Shown: positions 1 to 9,043, counted from the first letter of the stretch. The stretch: 64,000 nucleotides of DNA from Bacteroides sp. (GCA_014802015.1 JAAVDB010000035.1:32174-96173); one strand, 5' to 3'. Numbers and translations are program-made. The notes: generated from the letters alone by a model not told the origin.

Positions 1-773
1 TCTGTCACCTTATATAATAGAGGTCTGTTCCATGAGGCAGCCATGCCGAGCACCTGTGGAAACATTGTGGCTCCCGTGCCGTAGCTATAGCCGTGGATGG
101 CCTCAACTTTCTTGATGTCGGGTATGCCGAGACGCGGCACACCGGGTATTCCCCATCCCTCACGTATGAGTTCCATCTTTTCCTCGGGAGTCATCTGTGC
201 GAGCAGTATCTCGATGCGGCGGTCGACAGGCAGAGAGGTGTCGAGGTAAGAACGGTCTACACCGGCTTCGTCAACAGGTGCAGCTGCGGCTGCGATGCCG
301 ACGGCAAGTTCGGCGAGCGACCAGGGACGTGTGATGACATCGGGTTTGACAGCGATACGTACATGCGCTCCGTACTTGGCCGGGAACGTCAGGACCGTAT
401 TGCCCTTCTCAGTCGAGACGTTGAAGTCAACGGGGGTGCCGAGATTCATGGGGTCGTATGTCACATAGACCTCAAGTGCCCGCTTCAACTGCTCGGCCGA
501 AGCTCCCTTCTGTGAGATTGTGATTGACTGCACGTCACCCGGATTACCGATTGTGAGCATCAGCCACTGCGGATGTTTGAGTGACGAGGCGTCGAGTGTC
601 CATACGGTAGACGGATTTCCATCAAAAGCGTATGCGACTGATTCCTGTGCGGTCGATGATGATGCTGCAATGACCGGTGACTGTACTGTGGATTGTGAGG
701 GTTGTGTTGACTTACAATAGCCATGCGCGGAAAATGCCAACCCCAATGCCAGCGCAAAAGATGTTTTTTTCAT
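1..773 (-). CDS. Glycoside hydrolase family 3 enzyme, N-terminal part (runs off the window)
   Basis: Only the first 257 codons are inside the window; the gene continues past position 1. Residues 1-20 are a Sec signal peptide (MKKTSFALALGLAFSAHG). Residues about 25-145 look like an F5/8 type C (discoidin) sugar-binding domain: FDGNPSTVWTLD and IGNPGDVQSITISQKGAS are typical. From about residue 165 the family 3 glycosidase domain begins with PVDRRIEILLAQMTPEEKM, then GIPRLGIP-like and EAIHG motifs. Family 3 enzymes cleave beta-glucosides or beta-xylosides; the catalytic residues lie outside the window, so the substrate cannot be told. It is likely periplasmic. A matching promoter lies upstream at 825-854. 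Confidence 0.85.
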   Translation of the reverse strand, partial: MKKTSFALALGLAFSAHGYCKSTQPSQSTVQSPVIAASSSTAQESVAYAFDGNPSTVWTLDASSLKHPQWLMLTIGNPGDVQSITISQKGASAEQLKRALEVYVTYDPMNLGTPVDFNVSTEKGNTVLTFPAKYGAHVRIAVKPDVITRPWSLAELAVGIAAAAAPVDEAGVDRSYLDTSLPVDRRIEILLAQMTPEEKMELIREGWGIPGVPRLGIPDIKKVEAIHGYSYGTGATMFPQVLGMAASWNRPLLYKVT

Positions 774-790
774 GTTGATTTGGTTAAAAA

Positions 791-804
791 ATACCGTACG
801 GTAT
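791..804. promoter_or_regulatory. Perfect 14-base palindrome in the leader of the GH3 gene
   Basis: ATACCGTACGGTAT equals its own reverse complement. It sits between the predicted promoter (825-854) and the GH3 start codon (773), so it would lie in the 5' untranslated region. A repressor operator is one reading; chance is the other. Confidence 0.4.
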
Positions 805-824
805 AGTAAAAATCAATAGGTACG

Positions 825-854
825 CAAAGATACAAATTTTTAGTACAAATCAAA
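825..854 (-). promoter_or_regulatory. Bacteroidetes-type promoter of the GH3 gene
   Basis: On the minus strand, TTTG (854-851), an 18-base spacer and TATCTTTG (832-825) fit the Bacteroidetes -33/-7 consensus. The spacer is one base shorter than usual. It leaves a leader of about 45-50 bases before the ATG at 773. Confidence 0.65.
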
Positions 855-939
855 TACTCTTACCGGCGAAAAATTGGCAAACATCACGATTATTAAGATG
901 TTACAAAGATAGATACTGTATATTTGACACGAATAAACA

Positions 940-973
940 AGGCCCAACTTGTTCATTTCGAGAAGTCGGGCCT
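940..973 (-). terminator. Hairpin terminator after the thioredoxin-fold gene
   Basis: AGGCCCAACTT (940-950) pairs with AAGTCGGGCCT (963-973): 11 positions with one mismatch and a 12-base loop. It lies downstream of the minus-strand gene ending at 1040. There is no strong T run after it. Confidence 0.55.
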
Positions 974-1039
974 ATATCATTGTGTAACAGTAGTCCTGAA
1001 ACACTTTTTTAGTAAAAATTCGTGTAAATCACACTTTTT

Positions 1040-1540
1040 CTAATTTGTCGAGACAATTTTATTCACAGCCTGCACTGTGGGGTTTACGGCGATGATTTTG
1101 CCTGACGGATTGAGCAGATAGGATGAGTATCCGCTCTCGGGATGATAGCCGGGTGAGATGCCGCGTGCCTTCACGTCCGCGATGTGAAATTGTGTCAGCG
1201 TATCGAGTCCGTCACGACGTACGATCTCGTCAAACAGCCGTCGGTTGTCGTCGGTATTGACTGACAGCAGCCGCAGATTGTTATTGCGATGCGTGCGGTA
1301 ATATCGGTCATACTCACCCGCCGCGATGCGCGACACGGCATTGTGCGAGTCCCAGAAATTAACCAGAACATATTTGCCTTTGAGGTCGGATGTCGAAAGG
1401 TGTGATGACGTATTTGTGGCCTCAAGCAATTGCGGTGTGCTGTTGGATGCCTGCGCCTGACTGTCAATTCTTGTCGAGAACATCCATACGGCTAAGGCGA
1501 ATATCAGGACGAATGATGTAAAAATCCAGAATCGTTTCAT
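1040..1540 (-). CDS. Membrane-anchored thioredoxin-fold protein lacking the CXXC motif
   Basis: 166 residues. Residues 4-21 are a hydrophobic signal anchor (FWIFTSFVLIFALAVWMF). Residues about 48-155 follow the TlpA/AhpC layout: DLKGKYVLVNFW, then LRLLSVNTDD, then a FHIADV segment and a C-terminal SSYLLNPSGKIIA strand, which is the usual end of a thioredoxin fold. The position where TlpA proteins carry WCxxC reads WDSHNAVS, so neither active-site cysteine is present. A disulfide role is therefore unlikely; the protein may bind a partner or be a decayed paralogue. The single-gene unit ends in a hairpin at 940-973. Confidence 0.7.
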   Translation of the reverse strand: MKRFWIFTSFVLIFALAVWMFSTRIDSQAQASNSTPQLLEATNTSSHLSTSDLKGKYVLVNFWDSHNAVSRIAAGEYDRYYRTHRNNNLRLLSVNTDDNRRLFDEIVRRDGLDTLTQFHIADVKARGISPGYHPESGYSSYLLNPSGKIIAVNPTVQAVNKIVSTN

Positions 1541-1662
1541 AACGTTATATAGCTATAATTGTGAGACATGTTAATGATCGAGGGTGTCTTACCTCTATAG
1601 TATATAACCCGTGTATTGCCGTTATTGTTTGATTTCGGCATACTGCATGCTCGGCGGCGGGT

Positions 1663-2199
1663 TCAGAACACGTAGCTGATGCCGAGATTGAACAGGCCGG
1701 TGTTATAACCTTTCAGCCAGTTGAATTTACCTTGGAGCGACAGTTTGAGGGTAGGGCGTACATAGTATTCCACACCGGCGCCGAAGTCGAGGCCGAAACG
1801 GTTGGTGCGCTGTGTCACGTCGTCATTCTTATCATCCGACCCCGGGTCAGATACATTTTTGAGATGGCTGCTCCATGAGGCATAGTTGGCACCGAGAATG
1901 TGATAGAAATACCAGCGTCCGTCTTTGTCGAGTTGCCACGGGCCGTGATAGTCGAGGTTGAACATCATGCCGTCGAGATTCTCGTTGCGGAATATCATGT
2001 CGATGCCGGGCGCGAGCACGAAGTGGCGCGAGAATGCATACTGAAGTTCTATCCCCGCAGTGGCGGTCTTGTTGAGAGTAACGTAGCCGGTCTTGATGCC
2101 GACTGATTTTGTCCCTTTGTTCAACTGGGCTGATGCGGTATCCGCGGCTATGACAGATATTAGTAACAGAGATAACAGGATTACGATTCTTGATTTCAT
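1663..2199 (-). CDS. Small outer-membrane beta-barrel protein (OmpX/PorT-like)
   Basis: 178 residues from the ATG at 2199; a GTG two codons further up is possible but less likely. Residues 1-24 are a signal peptide ending at SAQ. The rest alternates polar and hydrophobic residues in strands such as SVGIKTGYVTL, AGIELQYAF, GLDFGAGVEYYV and LKLSLQGKFNW. It ends in NLGISYVF with a C-terminal aromatic residue, as in proteins inserted by the Bam complex. About eight strands fit this length. Function is unknown. A full promoter lies at 2238-2268, divergent to the promoter of the glycosyltransferase gene. Confidence 0.75.
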   Translation of the reverse strand: MKSRIVILLSLLLISVIAADTASAQLNKGTKSVGIKTGYVTLNKTATAGIELQYAFSRHFVLAPGIDMIFRNENLDGMMFNLDYHGPWQLDKDGRWYFYHILGANYASWSSHLKNVSDPGSDDKNDDVTQRTNRFGLDFGAGVEYYVRPTLKLSLQGKFNWLKGYNTGLFNLGISYVF

Positions 2200-2237
2200 T
2201 ATCACGATGTCTGTGAAATTATTATGTCAAACAGATG

Positions 2238-2268
2238 CAAAGGTAATAATTATTTATCACCCTGCAAA
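2238..2268 (-). promoter_or_regulatory. Promoter of the outer-membrane barrel gene
   Basis: Minus strand: TTTG (2268-2265), 19-base spacer, TACCTTTG (2245-2238). It matches the Bacteroidetes consensus exactly and leaves a leader of about 30 bases. Confidence 0.8.
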
Positions 2269-2313
2269 TATATTTTTCTGAGTCGGAATGATGAATTTTT
2301 GCATGACAGATTT

Positions 2314-2344
2314 TTTGTAAATAACGATGTAAACGTTAATTTTG
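2314..2344 (+). promoter_or_regulatory. Promoter of the glycosyltransferase gene
   Basis: TTTG (2314-2317), 19-base spacer, TAATTTTG (2337-2344). Transcription would start near 2351, so upstream in-frame ATGs from 2224 cannot be used. This supports the start at 2377. Confidence 0.8.
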
Positions 2345-2376
2345 TTGACTGTAACAGATATGAAAGTCATTACGTT

Positions 2377-3540
2377 ATGAAGAATAGACAGTTGCGTATA
2401 CTTATGGTCGGCGATGCGAGCAATTATCACCGCGCGCTTGCGGGCGGCCTGCGTGAGATGGGCCATGACGTGGTTCTGGCATCGAACGGTTCCGGATGGA
2501 TGGATACCGAGCGCGACATTGACCTGTCACGCAAGGATGGCAAACTGTCGGGCGCGCGTCTGTGGTTCAAGCTGTGCCGGCTGATGAAGTCGCGATTGAG
2601 GGGATTTGATGTGGTGCAGTTGAATAATCCTGTATTTGTCAACCTGCGTCCCGAACGTAACATCATGCTGTTTCGTGAGCTCAAACGGCACAACCGCAGT
2701 ATATTTCTTACTGCCTTAGGCACTGACACAGCTTATGCCGATCTATGTCTGTCCCCATCATCACCGCTTGCTTATAACGAATGGATGGTCTATGGCAAGC
2801 CCTCTCCTTATCATATACAGTCTCCCGACGTGATCAAGGCGTGGCTTGAAGATCCTCTGAAGAGCCATTGTGCGGAGATATATGACGGCATCGACGGAGC
2901 CGTGTCGGCCCTATACGAATATCATCTGGCCTGCCGGAAACAGCTGTCGGATGACAGACTCGCGTACGGCGGTATTCCGATCGACACTCAGGCCATACGT
3001 CCGGTCGAGTTGCCTGACAGAATCGATCGTGTACGATTGTTTCTGGGAATGCATCGTGACAGAAAGGTCGAGAAAGGGACGGACCGAATATTCGAGGCCG
3101 CCCGTCGCGTAGCCGAGCGTCATCCCGACAGGTGTACGCTTGAGATAGTCGAGAATCTCCCGTACGGCGAATATATCCAACGTATGCGCGGGAGTCATGT
3201 AGTGCTTGACCAGCTCTATTCTTACACGCCCGCCACTAATGCACTGCTGGCAATGGCTATGGGTCTGAACACCCTCAGCGGTGGCGAGGAAGAGTATTAC
3301 GAATTTATAGGTGAGGAGCATCTTCGCCCTATCATCAATGCTGTGCCTGATGACGATGCGCTGTACGCGACAATAGAGAATACGGTGATGCATCCCGAGC
3401 TGATAAAACAGCGGGGACGCGAAGGTCGCGAGCTGGTGGTGAAATATAATGACACGGGTGTAGTGGCCCGACGATTTGTCGACCTGTGGGGCCGTGTGCT
3501 GGAGTCAAAGGAGAGCGGCAACGGTCAGAATCCGAAGTGA
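2377..3540 (+). CDS. GT4-like glycosyltransferase
   Basis: 387 residues from the ATG at 2377, chosen because the promoter lies just upstream and because the Rossmann strand LRILMVGDASNYH then falls at the N-terminus. The second half has the GT-B layout: GIPIDTQAIRP linker, LFLGMHRDRKVEKGTDRIFEA, CTLEIVENLPYGEYI, DQLYSYTPATNALLAMAMG, then the tail helix. The usual EGFG(x)PxxxxE motif is altered to TPATNALLAMAMG-GEEEYYEF, so the donor sugar cannot be read. No signal peptide is visible, so it is likely cytosolic. Its last 16 bases overlap, tail to tail, the end of the DUF5686 gene. Confidence 0.75.
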   Translation: MKNRQLRILMVGDASNYHRALAGGLREMGHDVVLASNGSGWMDTERDIDLSRKDGKLSGARLWFKLCRLMKSRLRGFDVVQLNNPVFVNLRPERNIMLFRELKRHNRSIFLTALGTDTAYADLCLSPSSPLAYNEWMVYGKPSPYHIQSPDVIKAWLEDPLKSHCAEIYDGIDGAVSALYEYHLACRKQLSDDRLAYGGIPIDTQAIRPVELPDRIDRVRLFLGMHRDRKVEKGTDRIFEAARRVAERHPDRCTLEIVENLPYGEYIQRMRGSHVVLDQLYSYTPATNALLAMAMGLNTLSGGEEEYYEFIGEEHLRPIINAVPDDDALYATIENTVMHPELIKQRGREGRELVVKYNDTGVVARRFVDLWGRVLESKESGNGQNPK

Positions 3541-6068
3541 AACATAAATCGCAGGCCGCCGCGGCATGCTCCGGGATTGTTACGGTAGTTGAGGCGCCAG
3601 CAATAGTCGACACGAAGCACCTTGAACAGGTTGTCGATACCCACACCCGCCTCCATATAAGGGGTGTGGCTCATGAGTTGCGTGTTGGCATCGGACGGAA
3701 AGGCATACAGTTCAGGATTCTCCCACGGACGGTTGCGATGGCTCAGGTGGCCGTAGAGTCCGCGGAAGAAGACGGCCTCGCGCAGCTTGAGTTTCTTGAG
3801 CAGAGGTATGTAATTAAGTATCGCGCCGTTGGCCCAGTAGGTGAGATCCCACTGCGCATAGCTGTCGTTGATAAACTCCATCGGGTTTAGGCACGAGAAG
3901 GATTCCATTTGCAGAAAGTACGAAAGGTTGGCATTGGGGATAAGCAGATTGGGGTAGGGTGAGCGGGTCCACACATGCCCCCCTTTTGCGAAGACATCCA
4001 TATATCCGAATGCTGAAAACCAGAATCGTTTGCTGAACGAAGCCTCGGTCGAGGCCACGGCAAACGGATTGCCGCACACCCCTTTGGGCGCCCATGTGTG
4101 ACTGAGTGTGAAGACGGGGGCGTCGAAATTGATAGGCAGACGACCGGTCTTCATCTGATAGAACTTCTCGCCGGGAGCATAGCGCAGCTCGACGGTGGCC
4201 GAGTTGATGGTGTAATGGCCGAAACTCCTGCCGTAACCATCGGTGAAGGGCATGTAGCGCGTCGGCTCCTGACGTTCGTTCTGCAGACGGGCGTTGATTG
4301 AGAAATTATTCTCCATCTCCAGGATATACTCCAGTTTGGTCACGCGGTGATAGGTCATCTGGAGGTCTTCCATACGCTTGGCCGACATGAACATATTGTC
4401 CTGATTGTTGGATGTGAAGTGCTGGCCGAGCATATTCATGTCATAGAGTTGTGTGGCACGGATGGCATGTACTGGAAATTCGCGCGAATGCTGACGCTTG
4501 TCGATGAACGAGTATTCCGCCTCGCCCCGGTATTTCCACCTGTGGTCCTTAAATCCGCGTGCTACGTAGCCGCGTGCAAACCATCGCTTGGAGAGGGCGG
4601 CCGTGGTCATGCCTCCCACACGCAGGCGCAGACCTTCGACGGTATTGACCGAGAATGTTGAGGTCAGCGGTCCGAAATCGAATTTTGACGGATTGCCTGT
4701 GGTGATATATCCCGATGAGAATGTCTTGATTATCTTCTCGCCCCAGTAATACACAGGCTCGGAGCGGAATCGCTGCATCATCTTCTCGATTGAGTTCTCA
4801 CCCTTGGCTATGGTGGTCGTGCGGTTTTCCTGCCAGAATGCCTCGTCACGGCCGTATGCTCCGGGAGCATAGACCTGAGCCTGTCCGCGGTCAAAGATGG
4901 CTGCATCCGGGGCAGGCTCGAACGTGTGCGAGGTGTACACCGTGTTGCGGCGCGCATACATGCCCGGCAGGCCCGGGAGCAGATGCGCCTCCATTATCAT
5001 GTCATCCTTGGTCTTGAGGCGGGTGCCGTCAGGCATGCGTTCAAAATCCTGCGTGATGAGCATCGAGTTGATAAAGTTGAGGTTGATGTCATGCGGCACT
5101 CGCATCACCACCCGCTTGATGAACATGGTCGAGTCGCCGAGCGGGACATAGAAACGCCCTGTGAATCCGAATGTCGCAGCGTTGCGTGGCACGAATGTCA
5201 GCTCCACACATTTGACCGAGTCGACATCCACCGTGTCCGAGAGATAGAATTTATAGAAGTCGGGCGCTATGCGTGACAGCGGGCTTACGAATCGTGTCTG
5301 CAAGAGGGGTATGTCATTGGCATATATGTCCACCTCGCGCATCACATCCTCGTAGAATGTCTGCATGCTCTCCTTATCGAGAAAATCATCCATGCCGGCA
5401 TTGCGCAGACCCTTGACATACTCCTTCTCGCTCTCGGGGTCGTGACGGTAATGCACCTGCGAGGCCTTCTCGCGCAGTGCCACATTGAGTATAGGTACAC
5501 CTGTCAGCGCCGAGGTGTCGATATACTCCTTGATAAATGCGAATTTTTTGTCAAAACCACCCTTGGCCGAGTCGTTGAACTGATAATTGTTAATGGCAAG
5601 GGTGATGCGTTCGTACTTGTCATAATTATAGTTGTCCTTGTGGCGCGGATCGCCGAGATCACGGGTGGCGCGTATACGCTCCATGAACTCCACGGCGGGA
5701 TTGTTCTTCTTGGAATAGTGTTCGCGCTTGGGTTTGGCTACGACCGTGCCGAGCAGGACGCCGGTCGAATGCAGGTCGAAGTCGAGACGTATACGTGTGC
5801 CGCGTCCGAGCGGCATAGTTTTGGTGTCAAACCCCATTGCCGATGCTGTGACCGAGTCGCTTTTCAGAGCAGTCGTGATGGTGTAGCGGCCGTCATCGTC
5901 AGTGAGTGTGCCGCGGTCGGTGCCGTTAAGTATGACTGTGGCAAACGGCACCGGTTCGCGGGTGAGCGAGTCGCGCACCACGCCGGTCACCGTGATATTC
6001 TCGGCCACGGCCGGTAAGGAGTGGGTGATGAGGGTTATGATAAGTATTATTAAGGTGCGCAAGCGCAT
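3525..6068 (-). CDS. DUF5686 outer-membrane protein with carboxypeptidase-regulatory-like domain
   Basis: 847 residues. Residues 1-22 are a signal peptide ending at AVA. Residues about 24-105 are a CarboxypepD_reg-like beta-sandwich (TVTGVVRDSLTREPVPFATV, GTLTDDDGRYTI), the domain seen at the N-terminus of many TonB-dependent receptors. The remainder matches the DUF5686 family: a periplasmic part and a C-terminal barrel rich in aromatic strands, ending in GGLRFMFHFGF. There is no TonB plug domain. Family function is unknown. The gene is convergent with the glycosyltransferase gene, and their ends overlap. Confidence 0.85.
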   Translation of the reverse strand: MRLRTLIILIITLITHSLPAVAENITVTGVVRDSLTREPVPFATVILNGTDRGTLTDDDGRYTITTALKSDSVTASAMGFDTKTMPLGRGTRIRLDFDLHSTGVLLGTVVAKPKREHYSKKNNPAVEFMERIRATRDLGDPRHKDNYNYDKYERITLAINNYQFNDSAKGGFDKKFAFIKEYIDTSALTGVPILNVALREKASQVHYRHDPESEKEYVKGLRNAGMDDFLDKESMQTFYEDVMREVDIYANDIPLLQTRFVSPLSRIAPDFYKFYLSDTVDVDSVKCVELTFVPRNAATFGFTGRFYVPLGDSTMFIKRVVMRVPHDINLNFINSMLITQDFERMPDGTRLKTKDDMIMEAHLLPGLPGMYARRNTVYTSHTFEPAPDAAIFDRGQAQVYAPGAYGRDEAFWQENRTTTIAKGENSIEKMMQRFRSEPVYYWGEKIIKTFSSGYITTGNPSKFDFGPLTSTFSVNTVEGLRLRVGGMTTAALSKRWFARGYVARGFKDHRWKYRGEAEYSFIDKRQHSREFPVHAIRATQLYDMNMLGQHFTSNNQDNMFMSAKRMEDLQMTYHRVTKLEYILEMENNFSINARLQNERQEPTRYMPFTDGYGRSFGHYTINSATVELRYAPGEKFYQMKTGRLPINFDAPVFTLSHTWAPKGVCGNPFAVASTEASFSKRFWFSAFGYMDVFAKGGHVWTRSPYPNLLIPNANLSYFLQMESFSCLNPMEFINDSYAQWDLTYWANGAILNYIPLLKKLKLREAVFFRGLYGHLSHRNRPWENPELYAFPSDANTQLMSHTPYMEAGVGIDNLFKVLRVDYCWRLNYRNNPGACRGGLRFMFHFGF

Positions 6069-6163
6069 GACGTGTCCGTAATTTTTTTGTCAGAAACGAG
6101 GTGTGGAAACTCAGAATTTTTTTAATTTTGCAAAGTTACTCAAAAATGAAATAACAATGCGCT

Positions 6164-6619
6164 ATGGCTAAGGAAATAGAGCGTAAATTTCTCGTAAAGG
6201 ACAATAGTTTCGCCAAAATGGCAACCGAAACTGTCGACATCCGTCAGACTTACCTCAGCGACCAGCCCGAGGCCACCGTGCGGCTGCGGGTCATCGGTGA
6301 ACATGCCCGTCTGACAGTCAAGGGTAAGAACTCAGGAGCCGTGCGTGACGAGTGGGAATATGAGATACCCGTCACCGATGCATGCGAGATGGCTGCCTCA
6401 CTTGCCGGCGGATGGAGCATTGACAAGACCCGCCACATCGTCCCCTTCGGTGGCCGTGTGTGGGAGGTCGATGTGTTTCACGGACGGCATGAGGGATTGA
6501 TTCTCGCCGAGGTCGAGCTTGATGATGCCGGGGCGAGCGTGGAGATTCCTCCGTTTGCCGGACAGGAGGTCACCGGCGATCCCGCATATTATAACTCGGT
6601 TCTTGCTAAAAAATACTAA
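6164..6619 (+). CDS. CYTH-domain protein (triphosphate tunnel metalloenzyme family)
   Basis: 151 residues, one CYTH domain across the whole length. The N-terminal MAKEIERKFLV contains the ExExK signature that binds metal and triphosphate. Further charged strands include ATVRLRV, ARLTVKGK, EWEYEIP, WEVDVF and LILAEVELDD, which line the tunnel. Bacterial stand-alone CYTH proteins mostly hydrolyse inorganic triphosphate; adenylate cyclase activity is possible but less common. A TAATTTTG element at 6123-6130 is a candidate -7 box. The esterase gene follows after 14 bases, so the two are probably co-transcribed. Confidence 0.85.
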   Translation: MAKEIERKFLVKDNSFAKMATETVDIRQTYLSDQPEATVRLRVIGEHARLTVKGKNSGAVRDEWEYEIPVTDACEMAASLAGGWSIDKTRHIVPFGGRVWEVDVFHGRHEGLILAEVELDDAGASVEIPPFAGQEVTGDPAYYNSVLAKKY

Positions 6620-6633
6620 AACCAAAACATACC

Positions 6634-7881
6634 ATGAAAAAAATATTTGCTGCACTTGCTTTCACCGCTATGACGGCCGCAGGCGCGATATATGCTCAGT
6701 CACACGTACCCGCATCGCTGGCAGACATCAACGGGGTCATCGACAACACCCCTGACAGTCTCGACGTGGCCCGCATGGCCCGTCCGGTGGCAGGGTCGAC
6801 ACGTATAGGTGACAATCCCGTGCTCTTTCTCGTAGGCAACTCGACCATGCGCGCCGGTACGCCCGGCAACGGCAACAACGGTCAATGGGGATGGGGTTAC
6901 TTCATGCCTGACCAATTTGACAGCAACCGTATCACGGTCGAGAATCATGCGCTCGGCGGCATGAGCAGCCGCACGTTCTACAACCGTCTGTGGGCTGATG
7001 TGGTCAAGGGGATCCGTCCGGGCGACTGGGTGATAATCGAGCTGGGACATAACGATAACGGCCCATACGATAGCGGACGGGCCCGTGCTTCGATACCCGG
7101 CATCGGCAATGATTCGCTCTGCGTGACGATTCAGGAGACCGGCGTGCAGGAGACTGTCTACACGTTTGGCGAATATATGCGCCGCATGATACATGATGTC
7201 AAGGCCTGTGGCGGTCACCCTATACTCATGTCGCTCACGCCCCGCAATGCTTGGGACGATGCCGACAGTACGGTCATCACGCGTGTCAGTGACACGTTCG
7301 GGCTCTGGTCGTCACAGGTGGCTGAGGCCGAGGGTATACCATTTATAGATCTCAACGACATTACCGCACGCAAGTATGAACGCTATGGCAAGGATAAGGT
7401 CAAGGGACAGATGTTCTACATCGACCGCATCCACACGAGCGAATACGGTGCCAAGGTCAATGCCGAGTCAGCAGCCGAGGGCATAAGAATGTATCCCGGC
7501 CTGGCGTTGGCGGAGTGCCTAAAGCCCGTGCCGTCAGCTGACATGCCCGGTTACTGTGTCAAGGGTGATGACGGTGTGTACAGGGTCAAGGCCGGAAACG
7601 TGCGCCGATTCATCGAGTCGGGTGCGTGGGACAGAATATACCGTGCCCTGCAGCCGGGCGACTCAGTGAGTGTGGAGGTCGATGCATACGTGCCGGCTGA
7701 CGTAAAGAGTGACGAGACCGGCTTCATGCTGCCGGCTGACAGCGAGAAGGACAGCAAGGTGTTCAAGCTCCCCACAGACGGACGTTTCAGAGTGGTATAC
7801 CGATACGGCTGGTATCTTGACAAGCTGATGCAGGACGGGGCCGACCGTGGCGCAAAGGTCACTCCAGTCTGCGCCGGTTGA
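6634..7881 (+). CDS. SGNH/GDSL esterase, rhamnogalacturonan acetylesterase-like (CE12)
   Basis: 415 residues. Residues 1-21 are a signal peptide (MKKIFAALAF...IYAQ). The SGNH blocks are all present: VGNSTMR (nucleophile Ser), NHALGGMSSRTF (Gly), IELGHNDNGP (Asn) and DRIHTSEYG (Asp-x-x-His). The WGWGYFMPDQF segment and the order fit carbohydrate esterase family 12, which removes acetyl groups from pectic rhamnogalacturonan. About 115 residues after the catalytic domain (from KPVPSADMPGYC) are not part of the known fold and I do not recognise them. The end overlaps the convergent MFS gene by 23 bases. Confidence 0.82.
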   Translation: MKKIFAALAFTAMTAAGAIYAQSHVPASLADINGVIDNTPDSLDVARMARPVAGSTRIGDNPVLFLVGNSTMRAGTPGNGNNGQWGWGYFMPDQFDSNRITVENHALGGMSSRTFYNRLWADVVKGIRPGDWVIIELGHNDNGPYDSGRARASIPGIGNDSLCVTIQETGVQETVYTFGEYMRRMIHDVKACGGHPILMSLTPRNAWDDADSTVITRVSDTFGLWSSQVAEAEGIPFIDLNDITARKYERYGKDKVKGQMFYIDRIHTSEYGAKVNAESAAEGIRMYPGLALAECLKPVPSADMPGYCVKGDDGVYRVKAGNVRRFIESGAWDRIYRALQPGDSVSVEVDAYVPADVKSDETGFMLPADSEKDSKVFKLPTDGRFRVVYRYGWYLDKLMQDGADRGAKVTPVCAG

Positions 7882-9043
7882 AGAATCGACGTGTAAACAG
7901 CAGGAGCATAAACGCTCCGGCTGTCTGCGAGACGGCCGTGAACCAGAATGCCGGACGGTAGCCTGCATACGCCACGAGCATGCCGCCGACGAGTATGCCT
8001 GTACCCATGCCGAGATCCCAGGCGGTGAGGATCGATGAGTTGGCCGTGCCCCGCTGGTCGTGGCGCGCCACGGAGATGAACATGTTGAGAAACGCCGGAA
8101 ACATGCGTCCGTTGCCGAGACCGATCATAAGGGCTGACAGATAGAATGCCCATTCACCGGGTGCGAGCGCGAACAGCGTGTAGCCGACTGCGCTGATAAA
8201 TGCTCCCTCAAGGGCGTTTTCGGTCAGACGTCCGGCCCGCAGTGATTTGGCTCCGTACAGGCGCGAGGCGAAGAGTCCGCCCGACAGCATGGCGAAGAAC
8301 AGGCCTGTGCCGTCGGTTATCCCCATCACCTCCTTGCCGTAGATGGCTACATAATTGCTCATCACACCCCAGCAGATACTGAACATGAAGATATTGACGG
8401 CCATGAGCCATGCGCGGGTCAGAAAGAAGTGATCCATGCTCAGGTGAGGTTTGCCGTCAACCGGCCTCCGCTCGGGGAGCCTGATGGATGTCGAGCAGTA
8501 AAATCCTACGAACGCCACGGCGAGCGATATCCAGAACAGCAGTGTGAAGTCGTCGGTGGCACTGTATATCCATATTCCTATCGACGGGGCTATGGCCATG
8601 GCCAGATTGTTGCTGAGGCCGTAATATCCTATGCCCTCGTTGCGGCGCGACGATGGGAGCACGTCGATGGCTACGGTGCTGTTGGCCACGGTGGTGGCTC
8701 CGAATGGCAATCCGTGAATGGTCCTGACGATGGCAAACATCAGCAGTGTCCCGGCTCCGATATAGCCCGTAAAGCAGATGAAGAATGCGAAGAAGCACAG
8801 CATCAGTACCCGCTTGCGGTTGAAACTGTCAACGATAAATCCGCAGAACGGTCTGACTAACAGCGCTGCCACAACGTAGCCTGATAGGACGAGGCCTATC
8901 ATGTCCTTGTCGGCGCCAAACTGTGCATCAAGATAGAGGGGCAGCAGGGGGGTGAGGAGGTAAAATGAGAAGAACAACATGAAATTGCCTGTCATGGCTT
9001 TACAATAGTTGCTGTTCCACAGCCGTTCGAGTTTCTCTCCCAT
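7859..9043 (-). CDS. MFS transporter
   Basis: 394 residues, about 12 hydrophobic segments, length typical of 12-TM drug:H+ antiporters. Motif A-like sequence occurs after TM2 (FIVDSFNRKRVLM), and TM4 starts RTIHGLPFGATTVANSTVAIDVLPSSRRNEGIGYYGL, shown here only as separate RTIHGLPFG and NEGIGYYGL blocks characteristic of the family. Substrate is not predictable. A TAAATTTG element at 9066-9073 (minus) lies just before the start and may be its -7 box, without a clear -33. Confidence 0.82.
   Translation of the reverse strand: MGEKLERLWNSNYCKAMTGNFMLFFSFYLLTPLLPLYLDAQFGADKDMIGLVLSGYVVAALLVRPFCGFIVDSFNRKRVLMLCFFAFFICFTGYIGAGTLLMFAIVRTIHGLPFGATTVANSTVAIDVLPSSRRNEGIGYYGLSNNLAMAIAPSIGIWIYSATDDFTLLFWISLAVAFVGFYCSTSIRLPERRPVDGKPHLSMDHFFLTRAWLMAVNIFMFSICWGVMSNYVAIYGKEVMGITDGTGLFFAMLSGGLFASRLYGAKSLRAGRLTENALEGAFISAVGYTLFALAPGEWAFYLSALMIGLGNGRMFPAFLNMFISVARHDQRGTANSSILTAWDLGMGTGILVGGMLVAYAGYRPAFWFTAVSQTAGAFMLLLFTRRFFNRRRLE

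Noticed and set aside
93..515. Plus-strand ORF of 140 codons
   Set aside because: It is the antisense shadow of the GH3 gene, whose domains and signal peptide are clear on the minus strand.
2224..2376. N-terminal extension of the glycosyltransferase ORF
   Set aside because: It lies upstream of and across the promoter at 2314-2344 and shows no family similarity.
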